From: Pseudomonadota bacterium
GTDB lineage: Bacteria; Pseudomonadota; Gammaproteobacteria; Steroidobacterales; GCA-2729495
DNA length: 5,615 nt
Assembly: GCA_030836925.1 (NCBI GenBank)
Contig: JAUPLK010000123.1
Span: 1 to 5,615 of the forward strand
Direction of reading: 5' to 3'
Shown: in pieces, positions 1 to 5,615 of the stretch
Layout: each line of letters starts with the position of its first letter
How positions within the stretch are numbered: position 1 is the first letter of the stretch
Translations under genes and position numbers: made by a program
Notes under the pieces: generated by a model
The model's input: the letters and a program-made list of their open reading frames with translations, nothing else
Databases searched by the model: none
Told to the model about the DNA's origin: nothing

Positions 1-301
1 CTGTCCGCTGGTCTTCGCGGCCAGCCTGTCGATGGCGGTGGCGCCGGCAGCCTTGCAGGTGATTGCACCCAACCAGATGCGTGCACAGATCTCGGCCACC
101 TGGATGCTGGTGCTCAACCTGGTCACCGCCGGACTCGGTCCGACTGCGGTGGGCGTGATCACCGACGCCGTGTTCGGCGATCCGCTGGCAGTCGGCTCCT
201 CGATGGCACTGGTCAACTGCATCTGTGTGCCCTTGGGTGCACTGGCGTTGTGGGCAGCACTGCGGCCATTTCGTGCCGCAGCTGCCGAGCAATCGCCTTG
301 A
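1..301 (+). CDS. MFS transporter, C-terminal fragment (5' end outside window)
   Basis: This is the last roughly 100 residues of an inner-membrane permease, read from the first full codon at position 2 to TGA at 299-301. Two hydrophobic spans are visible: one running from LVLNLVTAGLGPTAVGVITD and one from ALVNCICVPLGALALWAAL. They fit transmembrane helices 11 and 12 of a 12-helix Major Facilitator Superfamily protein. They are preceded by a polar loop (IAPNQMRAQISA) and followed by a short cytoplasmic tail. The IAPNxMRxQ...NLxxxGLGPTxVGxxTD pattern is one I associate with spinster-like or general sugar/organic-acid MFS proteins; this is recalled from the family, not searched. The start and most of the protein lie outside the window, so substrate and direction of transport cannot be inferred. 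The gene lies on the same strand as the TonB receptor that follows after 114 nt, which suggests a shared function. Its internal ATG codons are not starts. Confidence 0.85.
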   Translation, partial: CPLVFAASLSMAVAPAALQVIAPNQMRAQISATWMLVLNLVTAGLGPTAVGVITDAVFGDPLAVGSSMALVNCICVPLGALALWAALRPFRAAAAEQSP

Positions 302-362
302 TGCTTGGCGACAGAATCAGGCTTTTCGTCGCTTAATCTTTGAGGTAGCATCCAGATCAATA

Positions 363-386
363 CATGCCGGCGGGTGGGCCGGCGTG
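363..386 (+). promoter_or_regulatory. GC-rich inverted repeat / hairpin upstream of the TonB receptor
   Basis: Two copies of GCCGGC (366-371 and 378-383) flank a 6-nt loop, GGGTGG. The stem extends outward as CAT/GTG with one G·U pair, giving nine pairs. No U-tract follows, so it is not a classical intrinsic terminator. It lies 16 nt before the receptor's ribosome-binding site and does not cover it. It could be a leader-RNA hairpin, a 3'-end stabiliser for the upstream MFS transcript, or a protein-binding palindrome. The inverted repeat is certain; the role is not. No convincing -35/-10 pair was seen elsewhere in the 302-415 gap. Confidence 0.45.
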
Positions 387-401
387 ATTGTCTGCAGCGA
401 C

Positions 402-409
402 GGTGGGGA
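402..409 (+). promoter_or_regulatory. Ribosome-binding site that sets the TonB receptor start
   Basis: The purine-rich GGTGGGGA ends 6 nt before ATG 416. This favours that ATG over an in-frame GTG at 374, which lies inside the upstream hairpin and would put a charged extension (GRRDCLQRR) before the signal peptide. Confidence 0.6.
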
Positions 410-415
410 TTTTCC

Positions 416-3073
416 ATGTTTTTTCAGCCAGTGTGGCGGTCAGCCGCCGTTGGTGCGCGCGCGCTCGTGCTGGGGGCGATTTCCTGTTCAGGCTTCGTCG
501 CACCGCTTCTGGCCCAGTCTGCCGATCCGGATCCCGAGCCGATCGCTGGCGTCACCGAGATCATCGTGACTGCGCGCAAGCGCGAAGAGAGCCTGCAGGA
601 TGTGCCGCTGTCCATCGCGACGCTGGACGCCTCGCAGTTGCAGGGCCGCGGTCTGACCAGCGACTACGATATCGCCAACTTCACGGTCGGTTTCCGCACG
701 CTGCAGCAGACCGGTCGCGATACCGACCGGCCGACGATACGCGGCATGGGTGCGCCGGTCAGCCGCGGCGAACCGAATGCCTCCTACTTCATCGACGGCG
801 TGTTCGTCTCGGGCAGCATCTCGACCGCAGTGACGGGCGCTGTCGAGCGCGTGGAGGTGTTGCGTGGTCCGCAGTCGGCGCAGTTCGGCCGGGCGACATT
901 TGCCGGTGCCGTGAACTATGTGACCAAGAAGCCCACCGATACCTTCAGGGGCGAGATCAACGGCAAGGCCGGTACGCACGACGACCACGCGGTGAGTGGC
1001 TGGGCGAGCGGACCGATCGGTGACAGCGCTTTTTCCTACCTGGTCTCCGGCAGCTGGTCCGAATACGGCGGCCAGTGGCGCAACGAGCTCGAGGAAGGGC
1101 AGGCCGGCTACGATTCGGATTCGCGTCTGCCGCTGCGGTTTTTCCTGGACGATGCGCCCCAGCAGGCCGATCGCACGCGACTCGGTGCCGAGGAAACCAC
1201 CGATCTGCTGGGCAAGCTGGTCTGGCGTCCGACCGATGCCGCCGAAGTCAGCCTCAAGTACGGTTTCACCAAGAGCGATGACTCGCACTTTCCCAACTAC
1301 CTGGCTGCCGACCTGAACTGCAATCTGCCCTATGCGGGTACCGAGGGCGAACCGTGGTTTGCCACCACCAACGGCGATTACTGCGGCAAGTGGAGCGTCG
1401 ACGGGCGCGTCAACCGCATCAACATCCCCGACATCCGTGAAGGCGTCAAATATGTCTTCGCCGATATCCTGCCCACCGAGGATGATCCGCGTCCGCAGGA
1501 TTACTCCATTGCCGGTCAGGAGCCGGGGACTTACCGCGAGCAGAATCGGGTCCTGCTGGAATACGTGCAGGATGTCGCCGGCTTCACCCTGACCACGCGC
1601 GGCGCCTGGAACAAGGATGATTTCGAGCAGCTCTTCGACCTGGACCATACGCAGACCCGGGCAGTCTGGGGCCTGTTCCATTTCAACCTGCAGCGCGACA
1701 TCGAGGACAAGTCGCTGGAGTTCCGCATCGACTCGCCGGGCGACCTGCCGGTACGCTACAGCCTCGGCGCCTACTGGTACGACCAGGACCAGGAGAACCG
1801 GCAGCGCAGCTACCTGGGACCGGGGCTGGTGCTGACCAACCTGTTCGTGGAAGGCGGCACGGTCACCGCGGATTTTCCGGCCTCGACATTCACCGATGTG
1901 AGCAACAAGGCGGTGTTCGGCCTGCTCGATATCGATCTTGCCGAGCAGTGGACGCTGGCGCTGGAAGGGCGCTACGCGAAGGACGAGAAATCATTGAACG
2001 GCGGTTCGCTGGGTACCTGTGATCCCGGTGATCCGAGCGTCTGTTCGCCGCAGCAGGTGGACCTGGACTTCAGCAATTTCACGCCGCGGATCACGCTGCG
2101 CTATCAGCCCACCGATGCACTGACGCTGTATTTCCTGACCGCCAAGGGCAACAAGCCGGGGGATTTCAACCGCGAGTTTTTCCGCGCCGGCAATGATCCG
2201 CGTGCGGTGATGGCCGGCCTGGAGGGCTGTGCTCCCGGGGTGCCGGTGCTGGTCACGCCCTGTCTTCCCGAGTCGCTGGCGGTCATCAAGGAGGAAGAGC
2301 AGTGGACCTATGAGCTGGGTGCCAAGGCCAGCTGGTTCGATGGCCGCCTGAGCACCAACCTCGCCGCCTACTACATCGACTGGCAGAATCAGGGCCTGTT
2401 CACCAACGTCAGAATCCTGCAGAACAGTGGCAGCTATCTGACCACCACGATCATCCGCAATGTCGGCCAGTCGGAAGTGAAGGGCATCGAGCTCGAAACA
2501 TCGTTTCGCGCCACGGACAACCTGTCGCTGATCGCCAACTATGGCTACACCGACTCGCGCTACGTGGAGGGCGATGATCCTGGCCTGTTCGAGTCCACCG
2601 GCAATGGCGATATCTCCGGCAAGCATGTGCCGAATGTGCCGAAGCACACGCTGATCCTGGGTGCCAACCTCACTGCAGACCTCGCGCCGGGGCTGACCCT
2701 GTTCATTACCCCGGACTTCGCGCTGAACAGCAAGCGCTATACCTCGGCCAACAATTTCTCCTGGATTGGCAACGACCAGACGCTAAACCTGCGTGCAGGG
2801 GTCGAGGCGGAGCGCTGGACGCTGACTGGCTATGTGCGCAACCTGACCGATGACAACACGCCGGTCGCCGTGCTGGATTTCTACAATTTCGGCAGCGTCG
2901 ACATACAGCCGCTCCGGGATGCCGGCCTGATCGATGCCTACGGCAACCTGCGCAATTCACCGGATACCGGTGACGCCACCGCCGACGCCAACAATGCCAA
3001 AGACCCCCGCCTTTACGGCATCAATCCCAAGCGGGGTCGCGATGTGGGCCTCGAAATCCAGTATCGATTCTGA
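416..3073 (+). CDS. TonB-dependent outer-membrane receptor
   Basis: This is an 885-residue active-transport porin of the outer membrane that takes up scarce ligands using energy from TonB-ExbB-ExbD. Residues 1-33 form a signal peptide (basic start, hydrophobic core, likely cut LLA|QS). A TonB box-like TEIIVTA sits at 47-53, followed by KREESLQDVP. The plug domain covers about 60-172, with IRGMG near 109, YFIDGV near 124 and the well-conserved VERVEVLRGPQSAQFGR at 143-159. The rest, about 195-885, is a beta-barrel of alternating aromatic strands. It ends in the RNLTDD-type motif (808-813), a late GINPKRGRDVGLE motif and a terminal Phe, as expected for BAM-assembled barrels. The length is normal for the family and the frame is intact. 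Six Cys residues of the mature part fall in three close pairs (302/323, 535/543, 605/616). The ligand is unknown: siderophore, cobalamin, glycan and aromatic-compound receptors share these features. An intrinsic terminator overlaps the stop codon. Confidence 0.95.
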   Translation: MFFQPVWRSAAVGARALVLGAISCSGFVAPLLAQSADPDPEPIAGVTEIIVTARKREESLQDVPLSIATLDASQLQGRGLTSDYDIANFTVGFRTLQQTGRDTDRPTIRGMGAPVSRGEPNASYFIDGVFVSGSISTAVTGAVERVEVLRGPQSAQFGRATFAGAVNYVTKKPTDTFRGEINGKAGTHDDHAVSGWASGPIGDSAFSYLVSGSWSEYGGQWRNELEEGQAGYDSDSRLPLRFFLDDAPQQADRTRLGAEETTDLLGKLVWRPTDAAEVSLKYGFTKSDDSHFPNYLAADLNCNLPYAGTEGEPWFATTNGDYCGKWSVDGRVNRINIPDIREGVKYVFADILPTEDDPRPQDYSIAGQEPGTYREQNRVLLEYVQDVAGFTLTTRGAWNKDDFEQLFDLDHTQTRAVWGLFHFNLQRDIEDKSLEFRIDSPGDLPVRYSLGAYWYDQDQENRQRSYLGPGLVLTNLFVEGGTVTADFPASTFTDVSNKAVFGLLDIDLAEQWTLALEGRYAKDEKSLNGGSLGTCDPGDPSVCSPQQVDLDFSNFTPRITLRYQPTDALTLYFLTAKGNKPGDFNREFFRAGNDPRAVMAGLEGCAPGVPVLVTPCLPESLAVIKEEEQWTYELGAKASWFDGRLSTNLAAYYIDWQNQGLFTNVRILQNSGSYLTTTIIRNVGQSEVKGIELETSFRATDNLSLIANYGYTDSRYVEGDDPGLFESTGNGDISGKHVPNVPKHTLILGANLTADLAPGLTLFITPDFALNSKRYTSANNFSWIGNDQTLNLRAGVEAERWTLTGYVRNLTDDNTPVAVLDFYNFGSVDIQPLRDAGLIDAYGNLRNSPDTGDATADANNAKDPRLYGINPKRGRDVGLEIQYRF

Positions 3074-3083
3074 GGTTTTTTTT
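3049..3083 (+). terminator. Probable Rho-independent terminator overlapping the receptor stop codon
   Basis: CCTCGAAATC (3049-3058) can pair with GATTCTGAGG (3066-3075) around a 7-nt loop, giving ten positions with one G·U and one A·C mismatch. Eight consecutive T residues (3076-3083) follow at once. The TGA stop (3071-3073) lies in the descending arm, so the terminator is partly encoded in the last receptor codons. This implies that the nitrilase-like gene downstream mostly needs its own promoter. Stem stability is moderate because of the AT pairs and the mismatch. Confidence 0.65.
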
Positions 3084-3116
3084 CCGTTGTCCGGGTGTTG
3101 TACGGCCGTTGTCGCA
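3084..3116 (+). repeat. Three degenerate 11-bp direct repeats centred on GTTGT
   Basis: Three adjacent 11-bp units share an invariant GTTGT core at 3086, 3097 and 3108: CCGTTGTCCGG, GTGTTGTACGG and CCGTTGTCGCA. Units 1 and 2 agree at 8 of 11 positions, as do units 1 and 3. A near match, ATTGT, follows at 3118, and another GTTGT lies at 3144. The one-helical-turn spacing would place the cores on the same DNA face, which suits a protein-binding site. The array sits directly after the terminator and overlaps the weak promoter candidate for the nitrilase-like gene. It is short and degenerate, so chance is possible. Confidence 0.4.
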
Positions 3117-3127
3117 GATTGTATTAA
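3098..3127 (+). promoter_or_regulatory. Weak candidate promoter for the nitrilase-like gene and tetR
   Basis: TTGTAC (3098-3103) and TATTAA (3122-3127) are separated by 18 bp and match the sigma-70 consensus at 3/6 and 4/6 positions. The site lies between the terminator and the ribosome-binding site of the next gene, where a promoter is expected. The match is poor and the call rests mainly on position. Confidence 0.25.
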
Positions 3128-3166
3128 CATCCCCGGCGCACCAGTTGTCCTGAACGGAGATGTCCC

Positions 3167-4225
3167 ATGACTGAATCCGCCACGCCCATGGTCCGGGCAG
3201 ACGGCACCTACGCCACCACGGCGCTGCGCCAGGAAGCGATCACCGCGACCGTGGCGCAGACGCGCGTGCTGGGTGTGGACGGCGCCAATCCCGCGCCCGA
3301 TCTGCGCCGCAATCTCGATTATTTTCTCGAGTGCATCGATATCGCCCAGGGCTTCGGCGGACGCAGCGATCTGCTGCTGTTCCATGAATTCCCGATCACC
3401 GGTTTTTCCGAATGGACCCGTGAGCAGCACTACCGGCTGGCGCTGGAAGTGCCGGGCCCGGAAACGGAGCTGGTCGCGCAGCGTGCGAAAAAGTACAACT
3501 GCTACATCATTTTCGGCACCTATGCGAAGGACGAAAAGAACTGGCCGGGCCACATCCTGCACCTGATGGTGATGGCGAAGCCGGATGGCTCGATCGTCAC
3601 GCACTGGAAACAGCGCAATGTGCGCGGCATGTTTCCCGGTGGCGAGCAGTACACCTCGGTGATCTACGATGTCTACGACCGCTTCGTCGAGATGTACGGC
3701 ATCGATGCGGTGATCCCCGTCGAGCGTACCGATATCGGCAACATCGCGATGTCGGCCGTGCAGTTCGAGCCCGAGCTGTTTCGCTGCATGGCCTTCAAGG
3801 GCGCCGAGCTGATCTGTCGCGTCGCAACCGGTGGCTTCGAGTTCGACGACATGCGGCTGACCTCCTACCACAACAGCCTCTACACGCTGATCGCCAACAA
3901 CTGCGTGAATACCGGCGAGCGCAACCCCGGCTTCTTCGATGACCAGGCCCACGGTGGGCCGGGACGCTCGGCGATCTTTGCGCCGCGCGGTGTGGAGCTC
4001 TGCAAGGCCGGTCCCTTCGAGACCAAGATCTCGGCGCGGATCCCGATCGGCGAATTCCGCCAGCGGCACCGGATCCCCGACCTGCACCTGAGCCTGTATC
4101 GGCCGGTCCTGGACCAGTACCAGGAGCGCTACGCACCGGGCGGCTATATCGACTATATTCCCAAGGACAAGCGCGATGCCTTCCGCTGGTTCCAGGAACG
4201 TTCGCGCTGGACCCATTACTGGTAG
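3167..4225 (+). CDS. Nitrilase/aliphatic-amidase superfamily protein with Ser at the nucleophile position
   Basis: This 352-residue protein has the carbon-nitrogen hydrolase fold, whose members normally hydrolyse amides or nitriles in the cytoplasm with a Glu-Lys-Cys triad. The Glu motif is LLLFHEFPITGF (E74) and the Lys motif is THWKQRNV (K148). The third motif, IGNIAMSAVQFEPELFRCMAFKGAELI, aligns without gaps to the family pattern C-Y-D-x-x-F-P-E-L-x-R...G-A-E-L-I, but the Cys position is S196 (codon TCG, 3752-3754). MFPGGEQY after the Lys and the later GRSAIFAPRG (266-275) resemble aliphatic amidase (AmiE) more than plant-type nitrilases. By my recollection of AmiE, its second active-site Glu is replaced here by R153. 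The stretch between Lys and nucleophile is longer than in AmiE (48 versus about 32 residues). ATG 3167 follows a GGAGA ribosome-binding site by 6 nt. There is no signal peptide. The fold assignment is firm, but catalytic activity is doubtful. tetR starts 9 nt after the stop. Confidence 0.88.
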   Translation: MTESATPMVRADGTYATTALRQEAITATVAQTRVLGVDGANPAPDLRRNLDYFLECIDIAQGFGGRSDLLLFHEFPITGFSEWTREQHYRLALEVPGPETELVAQRAKKYNCYIIFGTYAKDEKNWPGHILHLMVMAKPDGSIVTHWKQRNVRGMFPGGEQYTSVIYDVYDRFVEMYGIDAVIPVERTDIGNIAMSAVQFEPELFRCMAFKGAELICRVATGGFEFDDMRLTSYHNSLYTLIANNCVNTGERNPGFFDDQAHGGPGRSAIFAPRGVELCKAGPFETKISARIPIGEFRQRHRIPDLHLSLYRPVLDQYQERYAPGGYIDYIPKDKRDAFRWFQERSRWTHYW

Positions 4226-4234
4226 CGTATTGAA

Positions 4235-4948
4235 GTGACCACCGCACGCAGCAAATTGACGCCCACCAGTGAGCGCACCCGCGAGCAGCTGGTCCTCGCC
4301 GGCGAGCGGCTGTTTGCCCAGAGCGGGCTGGACAATGTTTCGCTGCGGCAAATCAATAATGCGGCCGGGCAGCGCAACTCCTCGGCAGCCCACTATCACT
4401 TTGGTTCGAAAGAAGCGCTGATCAAGGCGATTCATGAATATCGCGGTGGCCGGATCAACGAGCGACGCCACACCCGGCTGGCACGCCTGTCGACGCAGGA
4501 GCGCGAGCAGGTGCGGCCGCTGATCGAGGCGCTGGTTTATCCCATCGTCGCCGAGATCGAGGAAACCGAAGGCGGCGGCAACTTCATCATGTTCCTGTCC
4601 CAGCTTTACAGCAATCCGGCCCTCGATCTCATGAGCATGTGGCGTTCGCATCTCAGCGAAAGCGTCGGCGCGGTCTATCAGCAGTTGCGTGGCGTGCTGC
4701 CGGAGATCCCCGAGGAGGTCGCCGGCATGCGCTTCGGGTTGATGTGGGTGGCCATGATCAACACCCTGGCGGATCGCCAGCGCCTGATGGTGACCAGGCC
4801 GGGTGAGACGGCGGTGGCCCGTGCGCTGCCGGTGCTCTTCGTCAGCAATCTCATCGACATGCTGTGCGGTGCCGCCGCAGCGCCGCTGTCTGCGGAAACG
4901 CAGACCGAGGTGAGGGAGCTGCGGGCAGGCAACCGCCAGTCAGCCTGA
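4235..4948 (+). CDS. TetR/AcrR-family transcriptional regulator
   Basis: This is a 237-residue DNA-binding regulator. Residues about 14-67 form the TetR helix-turn-helix domain: RTREQLVLAGERLFAQSGLD, then VSLRQINNAAGQRNSSAAHYHFGSKEALI, with the typical YHFGSKEAL signature just after the recognition helix. The rest is the helical ligand-binding and dimerisation domain, which varies between members and does not reveal the effector. The start is GTG at 4235. No in-frame ATG lies near it, the in-frame TAG of the preceding gene blocks extension upstream, and the whole HTH domain follows. There is no clear Shine-Dalgarno sequence, so translation is probably coupled to the nitrilase-like gene that ends 9 nt earlier. 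Family members usually repress their own operon and nearby genes until a small ligand binds, so this operon and the receptor or SDR are natural targets (inferred). No clear TetR-type palindrome was found beside it. Confidence 0.92.
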   Translation: MTTARSKLTPTSERTREQLVLAGERLFAQSGLDNVSLRQINNAAGQRNSSAAHYHFGSKEALIKAIHEYRGGRINERRHTRLARLSTQEREQVRPLIEALVYPIVAEIEETEGGGNFIMFLSQLYSNPALDLMSMWRSHLSESVGAVYQQLRGVLPEIPEEVAGMRFGLMWVAMINTLADRQRLMVTRPGETAVARALPVLFVSNLIDMLCGAAAAPLSAETQTEVRELRAGNRQSA

Positions 4949-4960
4949 AGTGCGCGGATG

Positions 4961-5615
4961 CTAGAGGCCGTGTTGCCGGAGCGGGTCGGGCCGGGTCAGC
5001 AGCGAGACCAGCAGCCGGCGCAGGAACACACCGGGTGGCAGCCGGTCGATGGGCCGTCGGCCCTCGAGAATCCGTTCCACCAGCCAGGGCGTGGCGATTT
5101 CCGGCGTGTCAGCCATCGCATTCATCACCCGGCGGAATTTTTGCCACTGCGCATCGCCAATGCGTGCGCGTATCCGGCGGTTTTCCGCCACCGTCATCGG
5201 CGTCAGGACGAAGCCGGGGTTCAGCCAGCTCACACGCACGGGGCAGTCGCCAAGTTCCTTTGCCGTCGATTCGGTGAAGTAGCGTGCGCCGGCCTTGGTG
5301 GTTCCATACACGGTGAGATCCTTCTGCTTGCGGCCGTCGTAGCCGAAGCCGACCGTGTTGTATATGGCGCCGCCACCCTGTCTGAGCATTCCCGTCAGCG
5401 CAATCTGCGTACCGTGCATCAGCCCCTTGAGGTTGACGTCGATGGCGCGGTCTATCCAGTCAGGCGGCACTTCGTCGAGCCGGATCACGGGCGGACCGAC
5501 GCCTGCGTTGTTGAGCCAGAAATCAACCTGCCCGAAGCGGGCGATGGCGGCATCCCACAAGTCCTGCACCTGAGCGCGCTGGCTGACGTCGCAGGCCTGG
5601 CTGGCCACGAGTGCC
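4961..5615 (-). CDS. Short-chain dehydrogenase/reductase (SDR), N-terminus outside window
   Basis: This is the C-terminal 217 residues of an NAD(P)-dependent Rossmann-fold oxidoreductase. It ends at TAG (4961-4963) and runs off the right edge; reading continues in frame past GTG 5608, which is not the start. Counting from that GTG codon as 1, visible motifs are CDVS (6-9, cofactor-binding region), LNNAG (32-36), DVNLKG (57-62) and the active-site YGTTK (Y101, K105). PGFVLTPM follows, as in classical SDRs. The Gly-rich TGxxxGxG motif is lost to the window edge. The usual Ser, about 13 residues before the Tyr, is not there: the stretch is NTVGFGYDGR (84-93). The NxxGxGxxG...YGxTK layout recalls the chlorophyll(ide) b reductase-like (NYC1/NOL) SDR branch, which also occurs in non-photosynthetic bacteria; this is from memory. 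The C-terminus (PPGVFLRRLLVSLLTRP) is basic and amphipathic and could touch membrane. The gene converges on tetR, leaving 12 nt between the stops. The substrate is unknown. Confidence 0.9.
   Translation of the reverse strand, partial: ALVASQACDVSQRAQVQDLWDAAIARFGQVDFWLNNAGVGPPVIRLDEVPPDWIDRAIDVNLKGLMHGTQIALTGMLRQGGGAIYNTVGFGYDGRKQKDLTVYGTTKAGARYFTESTAKELGDCPVRVSWLNPGFVLTPMTVAENRRIRARIGDAQWQKFRRVMNAMADTPEIATPWLVERILEGRRPIDRLPPGVFLRRLLVSLLTRPDPLRQHGL

Noticed and set aside
374..376. GTG as an alternative start for the TonB receptor
   Set aside because: It lies inside the hairpin, has no proper ribosome-binding site and would disrupt the signal peptide; ATG 416 has a good site 6 nt upstream.
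476..490. Possible lipobox (GAISC) in the receptor signal peptide
   Set aside because: The -3 residue is Ala and not Leu, and a conventional signal peptidase I site (LLA|QS) follows ten residues later, so a lipoprotein is unlikely.
1973..1990. The same YAKDEK peptide occurs in the receptor and in the nitrilase-like protein (near 3521-3538)
   Set aside because: The flanking residues and the structural contexts differ (barrel strand versus alpha/beta fold), so a short chance match is the best explanation.
3102..3109. Perfect 8-bp palindrome ACGGCCGT as a TetR operator
   Set aside because: The symmetry does not extend beyond 8 bp, shorter than typical TetR-family operators, and it is a by-product of adjacent repeat units.
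3785..3787. C207 of the nitrilase-like protein as an alternative nucleophile
   Set aside because: It matches a Cys in the helix after the active site that AmiE also has (RDCAMKG, from memory), so it is unlikely to be the nucleophile.
2957..4651. A 564-codon open frame on the minus strand across the nitrilase-like gene and tetR, and similar long antisense frames at 488-1681 and 1991-2647
   Set aside because: They lie opposite genes with clear family motifs, have low-complexity composition typical of GC-rich antisense reading, and show no recognisable domains or starts of their own.

Overview
The window looks like chromosomal DNA from a GC-rich Gram-negative bacterium. The main evidence is a large TonB-dependent outer-membrane receptor with a signal peptide and a C-terminal aromatic (Y-R-F-stop), alongside Shine-Dalgarno starts. 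The receptor's N-terminus (EIIVTARKREESLQDVP) and the GLGPT-type MFS tail are typical of sphingomonads and of oligotrophic gammaproteobacteria with many TonB receptors. This is an inference from sequence style; no rRNA or other phylogenetic marker is present.

Layout from left to right: (1) the 3' end of an MFS permease gene, stop at 301; (2) a 114-nt gap with a strong GC hairpin, in which I see no convincing promoter; (3) a complete TonB-dependent receptor gene, 416-3073, ending in a probable intrinsic terminator that overlaps its stop codon; (4) a short intergenic region with three 11-bp-phased GTTGT units and a weak promoter candidate; (5) a 352-residue nitrilase/aliphatic-amidase superfamily protein, 3167-4225, whose nucleophile position is Ser instead of Cys; (6) nine nucleotides later, and in the same frame, a TetR-family regulator, 4235-4948; (7) a convergent short-chain dehydrogenase/reductase on the minus strand, 4961 to the window edge, lacking its N-terminus and apparently lacking the usual catalytic Ser.

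Taken together this reads as a small accessory uptake-and-metabolism locus. The receptor would bring a scarce or bulky ligand across the outer membrane and the MFS protein would move a solute across the inner membrane. The amidase-like protein and the SDR would act in the cytoplasm, and the TetR protein would control expression. The substrate cannot be read from the sequence. The most unusual point is that both enzyme-like proteins keep their folds but appear to lack a textbook catalytic residue. No RNA genes, CRISPR arrays, insertion sequences or attachment sites were seen.
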